From Cheiracanthium punctorium (Eukaryota > Arthropoda > Arachnida > Araneae > Cheiracanthiidae), in the NCBI GenBank assembly GCA_038373885.1, contig JAWZYV010002480.1, positions 248,001 through 312,000 on the forward strand: a DNA stretch of 64,000 nt. The letters run 5' to 3'. The position numbers and the translations under genes were made by a program. Each line of letters begins with the position of its first letter. Positions within the stretch are counted from its first letter, which is position 1. The notes beneath the pieces were generated by a model. The model saw nothing but the letters and a program-made list of their open reading frames with translations, searched no databases and was not told the DNA's origin. Below are positions 1 through 11,564 of the stretch, piece by piece.

Positions 1-98
1 ATATCTGAATTAAAACAACGCCTTTTTATGGGGACATCACTGACCGATTCGCATGTTTAAAAGAAAGGAGGATTGATTTGACTTATAAAAAATAAGTA

Positions 99-134
<36 letters not shown>

Positions 135-957
135 CTTTCTCAAGTTATCGTTACAAAAGAAAATTCTCAGGAAACTTCGAATCAGACACGGATTAATGCA
201 ATTTTGAGGATAGGAGTGGCTGGTTGAAATTTATGTCCATTTTATGGAAGTAAAATAGGATCTCTTACATTCTTTATGTAATTTCTTTTTTTTTTTTTAA
301 ATCCTGGGTGAGGGCTTAATCCGCCAGCTTTCGAATTCAGTAACAAAGATTTTCCATTCCTGTCCGGAGGAAGGGGTGGGGGTCATATGTTTCCGGCTGC
401 ACTAACATTTTTGACCACGGGCCGCCACTGAGTTGTAAGTAAGGCAAATCATTTTATCAGAGATAGGTCATTCATTTTTTTCCCTATTCCTTTTAAATTT
501 AAACCCAGGTTTAACCTGCTCATTCTCATCATTAAAATGAAACAAGAGAAACCACTCCCCTTTGTTGACTACCATTGCTTCCAAGTATATGTCTTTGAAT
601 GCTGCACTTCATGTGCAATCCCTGGATTTCGGTAGAGCATATAAAGATCAAAGCTCCAAAGTAACACAGACTGGTCATAGAGATGTCTTCGCTATTGCTT
701 CTTTTCATTGATGAGAACAAGCAAATTAAACCTAAGTTTAGTCATATGTCGAAGTTAAAAATCGGTTAAGTTCTTAAGGAGTTATAGTGTGCTCTCACCC
801 AATCTATCCCACTCCTTGAATCGCCCATTGTTTTTATTCTATTTTTCATTAGAATACTTATAAAATTCCCATCCCTAGTGGTGTGCCAGAAAGATATTTA
901 CTTAAAAATTCTTTTTTTTTTAATGTGAACTTATTTATACTGTTTTAATTGTTTCAG
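1..957. other. Intron sequence before the first visible PDE8 exon
   Basis: AT-rich non-coding sequence with a 34-nt T run at 101-134. A GC-richer patch at about 360-432 contains GGGCCGCCACTG, which looks like one end of a hAT-type element, but I could not find its partner. No exon was recognised. Confidence 0.4.
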
Positions 958-1134
958 GTTATAAACATGATATTGGCCACTCAAGAACACAGCCCTTTAT
1001 TTGTTGTGCAAGCACTTGACAGAGTTTTGGATATTCTTCGAAGCACAGATATTTATTCACCTCAATTCACTGGTCTTCGACAGAATCATGCTGAAGATCA
1101 AGTTGCTTCTGATCTTTTTAGTGGCTTGATCTCA
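958..1134 (+). CDS. PDE8: PDE8 coding exon (first exon in window, 59 codons)
   Basis: This exon encodes the segment just upstream of the PDE8 catalytic domain. It reads VINMILATQE, then ALDRVLDILR and STDIYSPQF, which resembles the conserved linker of animal PDE8A/PDE8B cAMP-specific phosphodiesterases. The acceptor is a T-rich tract ending TTTCAG at 952-957 and the donor is GTATGT at 1135. The exon enters and leaves in phase 0. The exons for the N-terminal receiver-like and PAS regions are not visible upstream, so they must lie before position 1. The family is recognised from residue pattern, not from a search. Exon boundaries are by eye. Confidence 0.85.
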
Positions 1135-2933
1135 GTATGTCATTATTTTTTGTGTTTAATGCTTTATATTTGTTTTTGTTTTTTAAGTTGATATATAATC
1201 AGTTTCATAAATATTTTTATTATTTTCAAACATTCATTTTGTAGTATCCAACTGAGCTACAATAAAAATATATTTAAGTAAATCTAAATGAATGCATAGA
1301 ATTTATTTGTTCTGCAATTGTAATGTGTAGTATAAGCTAACACATCATTCAGAGGATTGTTTGTAAGTACATTGATTTAGCTTAAGATGTGTATTTAGTA
1401 ATCCAGAGGAGCTCTTTATATATATACTCACGTTTATGGTGTCAAACATGATCACTTGGACATGTGTGATTTAAATGGTATAGTAACTTCTGATTAATGA
1501 AAAGTAGATGATAATATGTTTATATCATCATATTTAAATTGAAAATAATGTTTCTTTTGTTTTGTACTGTTAAATTTTACATATGTTTCTTAAAAACTTT
1601 TTAAAACAATATTTTTTATGTCGGGCATCTAGTGATTTAAATCAACTGATTTTTCTTTATTAATTTAAATCACTTTAATTGAATATCAAGTCAATCTTTG
1701 TTGAAATAAAATTGTTCATGCTTCTTTTAAATACTAGTTTAAAAATATTTTTAAATGTATATTTTAAGAAAGAATATACACAGAGCATAAAAAAAAAAAT
1801 TCATTATTGAATTATTATTTTTGAATATCTTAGCTAACTAAAAAATTATTAAACTATTTTGGAATGCTTTAAATGTTCAAGCACATTTTCTTACATGCCT
1901 GATTTATTCTTTTATCAGTAGATACTTAGAAATTTTTACATTCAGAAATAAAATTTGAAAAAATTTTGAAAGCACGATATACAGTTACTATTATTTTAAT
2001 AGTCTGTACACGGTGTCCACCAGCAACTAAAAGAGACTTTTTTTACTAAATTTAAAAAAATTGGGATAATTTTTGGTTAAAAAATTCCATTTTTGTATTA
2101 TTTTCAAATATTTGGTGACTTTTCCTTTAATTCGCTCAATTAATTTGGGAATTGGAATAGACAAGTTTTGTTCTTTGTATTTCGCTTTCATTTCCAAGTT
2201 TTATTTACCATCAGAATGACACTCCCAGAAGCCTCCATAGGACTGTTTATTTGCATATCATAGCTATTCTAAATGACCAAACAATGATTTGGGCATCATA
2301 ATACATTTTTCTATTCATTAAAAGTATTATGTTTATGAAAGAACTATAGAAAACAATAGTTCATATGCATAATAGTATTTTATTATTATTATTATTATTT
2401 AATTTGCTCTTTTTCTTTATGCATGTATAGATATATATTATATACACTCAAACTTGGATAATTCGAAGTTGAAGGGACTAGAGAAAAATTTGAACTACCC
2501 AAAAATTCAAATTATATATATACACTAAAAAAGAAGAGAAATAAAAAAGATTAACTTTATGATCAAATTGAACACATCTACTTATATAATATGCTAGCGT
2601 ATGAGGCATCAAAATCAACAATATTTCCACTCTGCGAACAGCAACAGCTAGATGTAAGCAATAGTACAGTAACAATAACGCATGTGCAAAAATCCACATT
2701 ATCAGTTCAATGACATCAAATGCAGCAATCATATGTTATGCAGTAGCTAGATTACAAAGTCACAAAAGAAAAATGATAAATAAATAAAACAGAGTAAGAA
2801 AATCTGAAACACTTTCAGATTTTAAATATGCACTAAAGTGCTATTTATTAAAAGTGTATCATAGTACATGTATCCTCTGTATTTTCTTTCCTCATTCCAT
2901 TAAGTTAGAAAGTGTATCATTATTCATGAGTGT

Positions 2934-3310
2934 GCCATGTTTGTCTTTCTAGTTTCATAAAACACCTCTTTGGAATCGAAATCTATCTTAAAATCGCCTA
3001 CTGAAATTGTTTTATAATCTACGCCAAGCATATTCCAACTGTACTTCACCATTTTAACTATTGTTTGGAATGAGCATCATAATCTATGAGTGAGCCATGT
3101 TTGTCTTTCTTGTTTCATAAAACATATCTTTGTAATAGAAATCTATCATAAAATTGCCTACTGAAACTGTTTTACAATCTTTGCCAAGCATCTTCCAACT
3201 ATACTTCAAAATTTTAAATACTGTTTGGAAGGAGCATCATGATCCATGATTGTGCCGTGTTTGTTTTTCTTGTTCCATAAAACACATATTTGGAATTGAA
3301 ATCTATTAAC
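2934..3310. repeat. 160-bp tandem repeat, about 2.3 copies
   Basis: The motif GCC(A/G)TGTTTGT recurs at 2934, 3094 and 3254, exactly 160 bp apart each time. The copies differ at many positions. It lies inside the left half of the Tigger element. Confidence 0.7.
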
Positions 3311-3707
3311 CTTGTGCAACTTTATACATTTTATTCTCTCCCACCTCCACATTATCTGGCAAACACATTTAAAAAGATCTTCACCTTACCCTAGTGCAAG
3401 ATTTTTCAGACTTTTTTACAGCTTTAAAATATCGAATGTACAATACTTGGCACATTAATCGTACATCTAAAAAATTTTACCATGCATTGGGCTAAAGCAC
3501 ATAGACATTTGGTGTTGCATCGGCTTTTATGATGACACCCAAAATGTGTAGTAACCCTAACCTAAATAAATTTAATAACAAATACTGTTAAAACCAACAA
3601 GATACAATAGGATAAGATGTCGTTGGTTAAAACAAAGAAACATGATTTTCATTTAAATAAGTCCAGAAATGGTAAAATCATACAAGGCGGTGCCCCTCAT
3701 GTAAACA

Positions 3708-3826
3708 CGGCAATAGCCGCTGGAGCTTGGCGATCACCAAGTGCGAGCGCTACAGACCTTGGCGCCAAGCTCCAGCCATGGCGCCAAGCCTCCCTGGCGA
3801 CCGCCAAGCTCGAACGGCTATCGCCG
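3708..3826. repeat. GC-rich foldback sequence
   Basis: Two 25-nt arms (3708-3732 and 3802-3826) are inverted copies with a few mismatches, both built on ATAGCCG and GAGCTTGGCG. The loop also repeats CTTGGCGCCAAG-type palindromes. The segment is far richer in GC than its surroundings. Origin unknown. Confidence 0.6.
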
Positions 3827-3973
3827 TCTTGTGACGAATAAACACTAGTATATACCACTAAAATTTTACAAAGAAACACAAATTCTAAGTAAATGACACT
3901 ATATAAAACAGTCAAATCCACAACAAAACATTAGAAAAAGTACAATTAAAGAAGCACTTACCTCACTTTTCCC

Positions 3974-4478
3974 CAGGGTGCGAACTGATCATTTTCTCCT
4001 GGGGGGGACATTTGAAAGAAAACATTCTCCAGGGGGGGACACTTGAAAAGGAAAAGGAGGGAAGGTGCAAATGCTTTACTCACATGATATTACTTGACAA
4101 ATGCAGTCGCCGACACGTGTGGGAACTGACTTATATTCAAACTAAAGTCATAGATTGTTTGTTCTATGGAATCACAGATACACAAGCTACATACAATTTA
4201 CCTGTATTGGAAGCCACCCTTGAAGGGTTCTAGCTTAGAAAAGAGACGAAATTTTAAGGCTGTCGCCTTAGAGTATAGTAACAAACGATAACATACAACC
4301 GACATTTTGAGTTCTTGACTTCAATCCCAAATCTTCACTCACCAGTTTAACATTTCTTCAGCAGGGGATAAATAGTATCCCTGGCAGGGATCCATTAATA
4401 TTTCTCTAGCCAGGGATATTACATTCTTCAGCCCGGGACGATCCCCGGCAGCCCCCGCCCCCATCAATTCGCACCCTG
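3974..4478. mobile_element. Non-autonomous TIR element (hAT-like), 505 bp
   Basis: The ends are CAGGGTGCGAACTGAT and ATCAATTCGCACCCTG, inverted repeats with one mismatch. The 8-bp flanks (CTTTTCCC and CTTCCCCC) are an imperfect target duplication, which would suit hAT. Inside are repeated CCTGGGGGGGACA-type blocks near each end. No coding sequence. Confidence 0.55.
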
Positions 4479-4481
4479 CTT

Positions 4482-4503
4482 CCCCCCCCCCCCCCCCCCC
4501 CCC
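4482..4503. repeat. 22-nt poly-C run
   Basis: An uninterrupted run of cytosines directly after the right end of the element at 3974-4478. The opposite strand is a G run that could form a quadruplex, and length errors in assembly are likely here. Confidence 0.9.
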
Positions 4504-4954
4504 ATTCTATATTCCACACGTCCATACTAACGAAGAAATTCCCCGAGACGCTCACTAACTTACGATAAAGGGTCCGTAAAACGGAATCAAAAACACAAGG
4601 AAAATCCAACACAAACTTATTCGACTCAGAATCAAAGAACACCAAACTTCAATCTTCATGCAATTAACACTAAATGAAAATTCTATACTTCAAATGCACC
4701 GCGTTTAATTATCAGAATTGACACTCAGATTCTGATTAAAAAAAAAAAAAACGATTTTCCAGACCAACATGTGATAAAAAATCCAGACGATTTTCAAGTT
4801 TATGACGTCAGCTTTACATATGTTCTCCAAGGGCGGAACCAGAAACTCTTTCGGAGGGGGGCGCAAATAGTGAATATTCATTTTATCTAGTATTAAAGCC
4901 TGCTAAATATTGGTAAAAGCCCCATTTATGTAGTGTAAAAACATTTTTCTCGGA

Positions 4955-5700
4955 GCGCGCGCGAGCCACTCTGCGAGACCCCAAAAAAAAACATCAGTGG
5001 GTCCGGCCACCGCCTCAAAAGGGCCCCCTCGAAAATATGCTAACGCGGGACCCTCTGCGAGACCCAAAAAAAACATCAGTGGGTCCGGCCACTGCCTCAA
5101 AAGGGCCCTCTCGAAAATATGCTTACGCGGGCCCCTCTGCGGGCCCCAAAAAAAACATCAGTGGTCCGGGCGGGCCCCTCTGCGAGATCCAAAAAAAAAA
5201 CATCAGTGGGTCCGGCCACCGCCTCAAAAGGGCCCCCTCGAAAATATGCTAACGCGGGCCCCTCTGCGAGACCCAAAAAAACATCAGTGGGTCCGGCCAC
5301 CGCCTCGAGCGGGCCCCCTCGAAAATATGCTAAAGCGGGCCCCTCTGCGAGATCCAAAAAAAACATCAGTGGGTCCGGCCACCGCCTCAAAAGGGCTCCC
5401 TCGAAAATATGCTAACGCGGCCCCTCTGCGAGACCCAAAAAAAACATCAGTGGGTCCGGCCACCGCCTCAAAAGGGCTCCCTCGAAAATATGCTAACGCG
5501 GCCCCTCTGCGAGACCCAAAAAAAACATCAGTGGGTCCGGACACCGCCTCAAAAGGGCCCCCACGAAAATATGCTAACGCGGGCCCCTCTGCGAGACCCA
5601 AAAAAACATCAGTGGGTCCGGCCACCGCCTCAAAAGGGCCCCCTCGAAAATATGCTAACGCGTGCCCCTCTGCGAGACCCAAAAAAAAACATTAGTACGT
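4955..5700. repeat. 81-82 bp GC-rich minisatellite, about 9 units
   Basis: The landmark CATCAGTGGGTCCGGCC recurs at 4992, 5074, 5156, 5201, 5282, 5364, 5445, 5526 and 5607, with a degenerate end at 5690. Steps are 81-83 bp except for one 45-bp truncated unit. Units share CTCGAAAATATGCTAACGCG and an A run. Long open frames appear on both strands only because units repeat with few stops. A further degenerate unit at about 5838-5882 shows the repeat was spread by a larger 190-bp duplication. Confidence 0.92.
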
Positions 5701-6050
5701 GTTGAAGCAAATTAGAATAGTAGACGAAACAGGAAAAAACGAAAAATAACAATAACGCATGCGCAAAACGCAAATTAACAGCTTAATGACGTCAAATTGA
5801 GCAAGCGAATTCATTACATTCATCGATACATACATTCGAAAATATGCTAACGCGGGCCTCTGCGTGACCGAAAAAAAAAACATTAGTACAAGTTGAAGCA
5901 AATTGGAATAGTAGACGAAAGAACAGGAAAAAACGAAAAATAACAATAACGCATGCGCAAAACGCAAATTAACAGCTTAGTGACGTCAAATTGAGCAAGC
6001 GAATTCGTTACATTCATCTGCTTACGTCACACATACACAGTAGCTAGATT
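5694..6050. repeat. 190-bp tandem duplication
   Basis: The segments beginning at ATTAGTACGTGTTGAAGCAA (5691) and ATTAGTACAAGTTGAAGCAA (5882) are near-identical for about 150 bp. They include CAATAACGCATGCGCAAAAC and ATGACGTCAAATTGAGCAAG. The second copy ends near a motif (CAGTAGCTAGATTA) also present at 2741-2754. Confidence 0.8.
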
Positions 6051-6436
6051 AAAAAACAACTAGTGCGCATGCCCGAAAGTGCAAGAAATTTCGCATCTTT
6101 CAATAGTTCTAAATTATCCAATTTACAATATTTGACGCATTATCATTCCTCCAAAAAAAACGTCGCCAAGCTCTACACATTTCTTTATGGTTGCCAGTCA
6201 AAATACCATCGGCAGGGTACTTTACTAACGTTGAACATCGCTCACGATGTCGCCAGAACCAAGGGGCACCGGATACGGAACATAGGCCCCAGAAATTTAG
6301 TCAACACTGCAATGAATATAAAGAACAGTAGGGTACGGGGCGGCAAAGAGCCGGCTGCTTAGGCGGCTAGTTATCTAAAAATGTGCTACTCCCCCCTAAA
6401 TTGAACATTTTTTGCTTACTTAATTATTCATCGCTT

Positions 6437-7981
6437 TCAAAAAAAGTATTCAGATATTTTTAATTGCTTCTCAGAATGTAGTCTTTCAGTCATAACATGT
6501 GATTCCAGCCTATCAATTGATACAAAAATAGAATCTTCTACATTAGACTGACGTTTAAAAAAAGTGTCAAAATTCATGCATATGCACCATGTGTTCTGAT
6601 GCATTAAGTAGGTGCTTCTCTTGTATTTCTTTGTCCTCGTCATCCCCAGATAGTCCGTCCTCAACTTGGTTGTTTTTCGTCACTTGAGCAATAATGTCCA
6701 CATCAGTTGCCATGCAGCGCATAACCACATTTTGGTCCATTTTGACATAGTCCTCATACAAGATTGATGGATCAAAATTTGCATCTTCCCAATTATCAAC
6801 AGCCAATTCAGAATCAGTTTCATCAAAGTTTTCCTCTTCATTTACTCCTTCAGTTACTTCCTTTATAAATCCCGTCTTATAAAAGCATTTCATAATCATT
6901 CTCTCACTGACCTTGTCCTATGCCTGCTTACACATTCGTGAAGCACGAAGAATGTTGGGATTCTTACTGTCATATCTCTGATGAGAGTGCTTTCAACCTA
7001 CAGATGCCTGTAGAAATGTTTAAGGATTTTAATGATGCTGTGGTCCATAAGCTGAATAACAGATGCTATGGCGGCTGGGGAAAAAAATGACTTTTATTCA
7101 CATTTTTCAATTATCACATTTTTCAATTTGTTGATGCTGTTGTGAGCCGTACTTTATCAATAAAAAGGAGAATCTCATTTTTATTTTCCAAATTTCTTAT
7201 CTATATTTAAAATCCATTTTTCAAAAATTTTTCAGATCATCCATGCCTTTTTATTTGAATCCTTATGCTTAGATTTTACATTTTTTAAACAATGTGGATT
7301 GGCTGATTTGTCAATCATTAATAATGACAGCTTTTCGGACCCATCCATATTTACTCCAACAAGCAACATTACTTGATTTACTTTCATGCAGATTTCCATC
7401 ACTGCATGCTTTTCCTTTGAAAGCAAGAGTTTTATATGGAGTGCACTTATAAAAAAGTCCTGTCTCATCAGCATTAAAAATATATTTTTGTCCCTTCTCT
7501 TAAATAATTTTTTTAATATTTTTTTCCATTCATCAGCTGCTTGAATATTTTTTGAACCACTTTCACCACACACTGCTCTGAAAGAAATATTGTTTCTATA
7601 TTTAAAACCATTTAGTCAACCCATGCTGGCTTTGAAATCTTGATTGCCTAGTGCATAAGTAAACTGTTCACCTTTGGTTCTCATAATACTGCCACTAATT
7701 GGAATGTTTTTATCTCATGCTTGTTTAAACTACTTAGGAACACAACTGTCCACGTCTGGATTGTCATCTTCCCTCGTTCTTTTTCTATTTTTTTCCAGTG
7801 CCATTTTCGCTGCTCAAAATTTTAACTTTGATTTTCAAATAAATTGATAAATGTTGGATGAAATTCCAAATTCCTTCTTGATTTCCATTTTTTTAAGGCC
7901 TTTTTCTACTTCCTCAATCATGACTACCTTTCGATATAATGTTAATGACTTATAAGGAGTTTTTGTTTTTGATAATTCCAT
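6437..7981 (-). pseudogene. Tigger/pogo (CENP-B/jerky-like) transposase pseudogene
   Basis: Reading the - strand from an ATG at 7979-7981, the N-terminus resembles the HTH of pogo/Tigger transposases (LYRKVVMIEEVEKG). The DDE core follows: an NADETGLFYK-type block appears near 7460-7490 but in a shifted frame, and MDGSEKLSLLMIDKSANPHC at about 7280-7350 is the '[22 protein letters not shown]' block. A C-terminal acidic part is at 6567-6899. At least two in-frame stops and several frameshifts are visible, so it is inactive. Confidence 0.8.
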
Positions 7982-9104
7982 AGTGAGAGCTTAGAAACAG
8001 TACTTAGAGCACAAGCACAAAAACTCAAAATTCACAATCATGTTAAATCATTCATAAAAAGGGCACATGACTTTCTGAAAGGAATCTAGCTCCTTGCAAA
8101 TGCAACCCTAAAGCTTGGATCCTTTGAACCCACAATAAAATAGATTCTCCTGACAAAGGGGTGTGGCCTAGTCTTCTTTTCAGGAAAAGCGGACAAGCTG
8201 GATGATTAATCAGTAGTGTATGCAGTAAGAGGGGAAAAGTAACTATAGAGTCTTGATAAAAAATTCTCAGAAATTCCCACTCAGTGAAAGTCCAGTCCTC
8301 GCTTTTTTCCCTCTAAAGACCGTTTATATAAGCTGAGAAAAGTTTCAGGAATAATTTTTACTGTAATATTTAAAGGGCAATCGTACGAAAAATTCGAATC
8401 ATCCAAAATAAAATTCTAAATATCCACGATTTTTTAGCATTATTTTGATGCAGAATTCTAGAGACCGAGCAAAAAATTCAAATTATCCAGAATTTTGAAT
8501 TAAACAAGTTCAAATTATCCAAGTTTCACTCTATATATACTTAATGTCACTAGAAAATTTAGAATGTTACCTGTATTCAATTAGTGTATGATGTATGAGA
8601 AGTGTGAATTTATATGTAAGTGACAGCAAGAAAATATAATAATCAAGTAAATAGAAAAAATTATGTATTATTTCATTTTGTGAAGTTTTCATTTTTATTT
8701 ATTTCATTATTTTTTCATTTTTCCATGTTTGTAATACATTTTTGAACTTAACTTGAAGTGCTACTGTTTTGGATACTAAAATTTGGATTGAAAAAGCATA
8801 CTATTTTGGCAACTTTTTTATATTTCTTAGGCTACTAATGCTATTATTTTTGTCTCCTAACAATGGTAGACACCCTGTTAGTCAAGCATTTTAATTTAAT
8901 GAACTGATGCATACAGTACTTTCAGTTAATGAGAAAAAACACATAAGCTTATCAATCTTAGCTATTTTACATACAATAAGTTTTCTCTTTGGGGACTGTT
9001 CAGCAATAAATATTGATTTGGAAATTATGATGCCAAAGTTAAAGTCAAATTTGAATTTTTAAAAAAAATATTTACTTCTTCATTTAAAAACAGGTACAAA
9101 CACA

Positions 9105-9941
9105 TTAAAATCCGTATGTAGCACTATCGGTGGCGGCCACCACCTTCTTCAGCATAGGTCTTAGTTCCAAATGGCCAGCTCTCTTCCTCAGCAGGGCGTT
9201 CCACCCAGGATCGATCTGCGCATGCGTCATATCATTCACAGCGCCATCTGTGGTTATAATCTGTAGGGCCTCCATATTTAGGGCATAATGACTGTTTTTG
9301 TAATTGGCGAGTTTTTGGCTATTGTTAAAGTTGATTTCTATGGGGTGTTCCTGGGCTATTTTTGCGAGGGCTGTAGTGGTTTTATTGAATTTAATGTCAG
9401 TTTGATGTTCCTTTTTTCAGTCTTTGATTTTTCGTTTTGTATTGCCAATATAGTAGCCCTGTTTATTGGTACTATTGTCTGTAAAGCTTAGTTTATAAAT
9501 ACCGGCGGTTTCATCAGGATTGATATTATCTTTATCACTGCGAATGCGTTTGAAAATATTTTGATTGGGTTTTATGGGGATTTTGATATTTTTCTTTGCG
9601 GCTTCATTTGTGATTTTTAGGGCGGCTCCCCTGCAGTAGGGAATGGCATTGGTAAATTTGAGTTTCGGATTTTGATAGTTATTAATTTGTTCCAGTTTTT
9701 TGATTCTCTTTTTATAAAGGTTTTTTACTATTGAATTTGGGTACCCTGCATTTTTACATTGTGTTTTGATAAACTGGAGTTCTTCATTGAGGAGTGTTTC
9801 GTTTGAGCATACTGTAATAACGCGATTAATGTAGGATTGTATGGCGGCTATTTTAAATTTGTATGGAGTTTTTGAATTAAAATGAACTATTTCGTTATTA
9901 TTGGTGGCTTTTCTAAAAACTGTAGTATTAATATTATTCAT
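9105..9941 (-). pseudogene. PLE reverse-transcriptase C-terminus plus GIY-YIG endonuclease, with internal stop
   Basis: From 9941 downward the - strand encodes TVFRKATNNNEIVHFNSKTP, then YINRVITVCSNE and KNAGYP. This matches the thumb-side end of PLE reverse transcriptases. GIYKLSFTDNS...GYYIGNTKRKIKD is the GIY-YIG nuclease start. A TGA at 9417-9419 interrupts the nuclease where an Arg is expected after KIKD. The same frame then runs on (KKEHQTDIKFNKTTTALAKI) to TTDGAVNDMTHAQIDPGW and a stop at 9105-9107. It lacks the RT catalytic core, so it is a 5'-truncated, dead copy. Confidence 0.82.
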
Positions 9942-9955
9942 GATATCTCTATTGA

Positions 9956-10148
9956 GGAGGCCCTACAGATTATAACCACAGATGGCGCTGTGAATGATAT
10001 GACGCATGCGCAGATCGATCCTGGGTGGAACGCCCTGCTGAGGAAGAGAGCTGGCCATTTGGAACCAAGACCTATGCTGAAGAAGGAGGTGGCCGCCACC
10101 GATAGTGCTACATACGGATTTTAATGTGTTTTTACCTGTTTTTAAATG
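9956..10148 (+). pseudogene. Inverted copy of the PLE 3' end
   Basis: This is the second arm of the inverted repeat. On the + strand it encodes EALQIITTDGAVNDMTHAQI and on to KKEVAATDSATYGF before TAA, the same C-terminus as the - strand copy with only a few differences. The near identity over 193 bp suggests both arms arose together or have been kept alike. Confidence 0.8.
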
Positions 10149-10190
10149 ATTTTAACTATCCGTCACTTTGCTTTTAAATATTTACTTCTT

Positions 10191-10776
10191 ATTTATTTAA
10201 TTTATGTCTGCAATTTAACCTACTTCTATTCATATTCACCAACCCAGATTTAAAAGTTGCTGTTGTCCCTATTTTTGCCACTATGACAGCATGTTTTTTT
10301 CCATGGCTTTTTCGATTATACTGGCAAAAACATGGCAACCCTAAATAATAGCGAAGGTATAATTAATATTTGTAATAATGAGGATCTAATTAGTGAAAAT
10401 GAGATTTATAATGTTAACTACAGCTAAACCATAATCTGCCAGTGACAAAAAATTTTTCAAGTTGCTGTAGTCCATTCAAAATTATATTACAAATTAAAAG
10501 TAGAGAAAATTTCAAAACTTATATTTGTAATGACACTATTAAAAAAAGAAAGAAAGCAACTGAGTATATAAAATTCTCTAACATCCTAATGTACAGTAAC
10601 ATACAATAGTCAAAAAATGTAATTTTCATTATACTGTTCGTTTATTTCTTGGTAAAATAGTCCATTTCAAAAGTATATTATTTTTTATATTTAGTTCATA
10701 AATACTTTTTAAATAATTGTTACATATTTGATTGTTTTTTTGTTTTTTTTTTTCAAGAAAGTACAGCTGAGTGACT

Positions 10777-10835
<59 letters not shown>

Positions 10836-11422
10836 CCATCTTTAATCTCTGTGAAACAGAGTACTTTCACTGTAAAGTTTGTTTCTCGGCCAGGCAAATA
10901 TTACTTTCAGAGACAATTTTTGAGAGCAGTTAAGAATCAAAATTGCAAATTAAAGAAAAATTTCCAGGCATTTGTGGTTTCTGGTTGATCATCCTAAAAT
11001 TCTTGAGCTAAGTAAGTAAATGACATCACTTTTCAGAACCAATTAGAGAAAGGTTAACGACTGTTGTGCCTAGCAACAAGTGGGGAAACTAGGGGATATG
11101 TAGGTTAGGAGTGAGAAATTTGCAAGAACTTCAGATATATATAGTAACTGCCTAGAAAACATGCAAGGAGTCTGGCGATAGGTCACCGGTCCTTCTCCAA
11201 CAAAGGATGAGAAATAATAAAGATCGAGTTTAACCTCAACTACCATTCTTTCGGAAAAGACGAAGTCATTGCAAAGAGAGTGCCCAAGCATTCTTCACAT
11301 TATATATATATTTTTTAAATCATTACCATCAAGAAAATCTTAATTTTATTTTTATTTATTTATTTATTGGAAAAAATATTAAAAAATTGACAACCTTGTT
11401 TCATGTACATATTTATTTTCAG
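10191..11422. other. Remaining PDE8 intron 1 sequence
   Basis: AT-rich sequence with the TA microsatellite and short T runs. I see no further transposon ends, RNA gene or exon before the splice acceptor at 11422. Confidence 0.4.
10781..10834. repeat. (TA)27 microsatellite
   Basis: An uninterrupted TA dinucleotide run in intron 1. Shorter TA runs occur near 36502-36524, 56268-56289 and 57430-57448. Confidence 0.95.
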
Positions 11423-11468
11423 AATAGTAAACAAGTCATCAGGCGTTTCTCACATGAAGCTTTTAGAG
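11423..11468 (+). CDS. PDE8: PDE8 small exon (46 nt)
   Basis: This short exon encodes NSKQVIRRFSHEAFR and then one base of a Gly codon. It corresponds to the 'DGLRRLSGNEY' part of the PDE8 linker; the RRFS here matches RRLS there. The acceptor is TTTTCAG and the donor GTAATT at 11469. It enters in phase 0 and leaves in phase 1, which fits both neighbours. The following intron is only 96 nt and stop-free in this frame (see findings). The weak point is the short conserved stretch, so an alternative boundary cannot be excluded. Confidence 0.7.
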
Positions 11469-11564
11469 GTAATTTCCTGATTTTTTTTCTTTATTTTTTT
11501 TTCTTTCTGTTTAATTATGGAAATTTTCTTTCTTTATTATATTCTATTTTTTTCCCATCTGCAG

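Larger units (their letters stand above)
2445..8531 (-). mobile_element. pogo/Tigger-type DNA transposon, about 6.1 kb, decayed
   Basis: Terminal inverted repeats are visible: CACTCAAACTTGGATAATTC at the left and, on the opposite strand, GAGTGAAACTTGGATAATTT at the right. Both are flanked by TA, the usual Tc1/mariner/pogo target. A pogo/Tigger-like transposase pseudogene occupies 6437-7981 on the - strand. The left half has been expanded by tandem repeats, a GC-rich foldback, a small TIR element and the 81-82 bp minisatellite. Repeated blocks at 2640-2760, 5700-5830 and 5890-6050 share a 'CAATAACGCATGCGCAAAA'-type motif. That the whole interval is one insertion is inferred from the two termini. 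Confidence 0.65.
9081..10148 (-). mobile_element. Penelope-like element fragment with 193-bp inverted arms
   Basis: The segment carries a C-terminal Penelope-like (PLE) coding region on the - strand. Its last 193 bp (9081-9273) reappear inverted at 9956-10148. A 15-bp direct repeat, AAATATTTACTTCTT, lies immediately left (9066-9080) and near the right end (10176-10190), with 27 nt between the right arm and the repeat. I read this as a 5'-truncated insertion flanked by a target duplication, with an extra inverted 3' end. PLEs are known for such inverted or tandem partial copies. Confidence 0.8.

Noticed and set aside
4997..5695. 232-codon open frame in the minisatellite
   Set aside because: It is a product of unit length near a multiple of three; other frames and the - strand are equally open, and composition follows the repeat.
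4955..5700. CRISPR-like array
   Set aside because: Units are contiguous 81-82 bp tandem repeats with no unique spacers, in eukaryotic DNA.
6063..6362. 99-codon frame between the minisatellite and the Tigger transposase
   Set aside because: No recognisable motif, and it lies in repeated transposon DNA; not supported as a gene.
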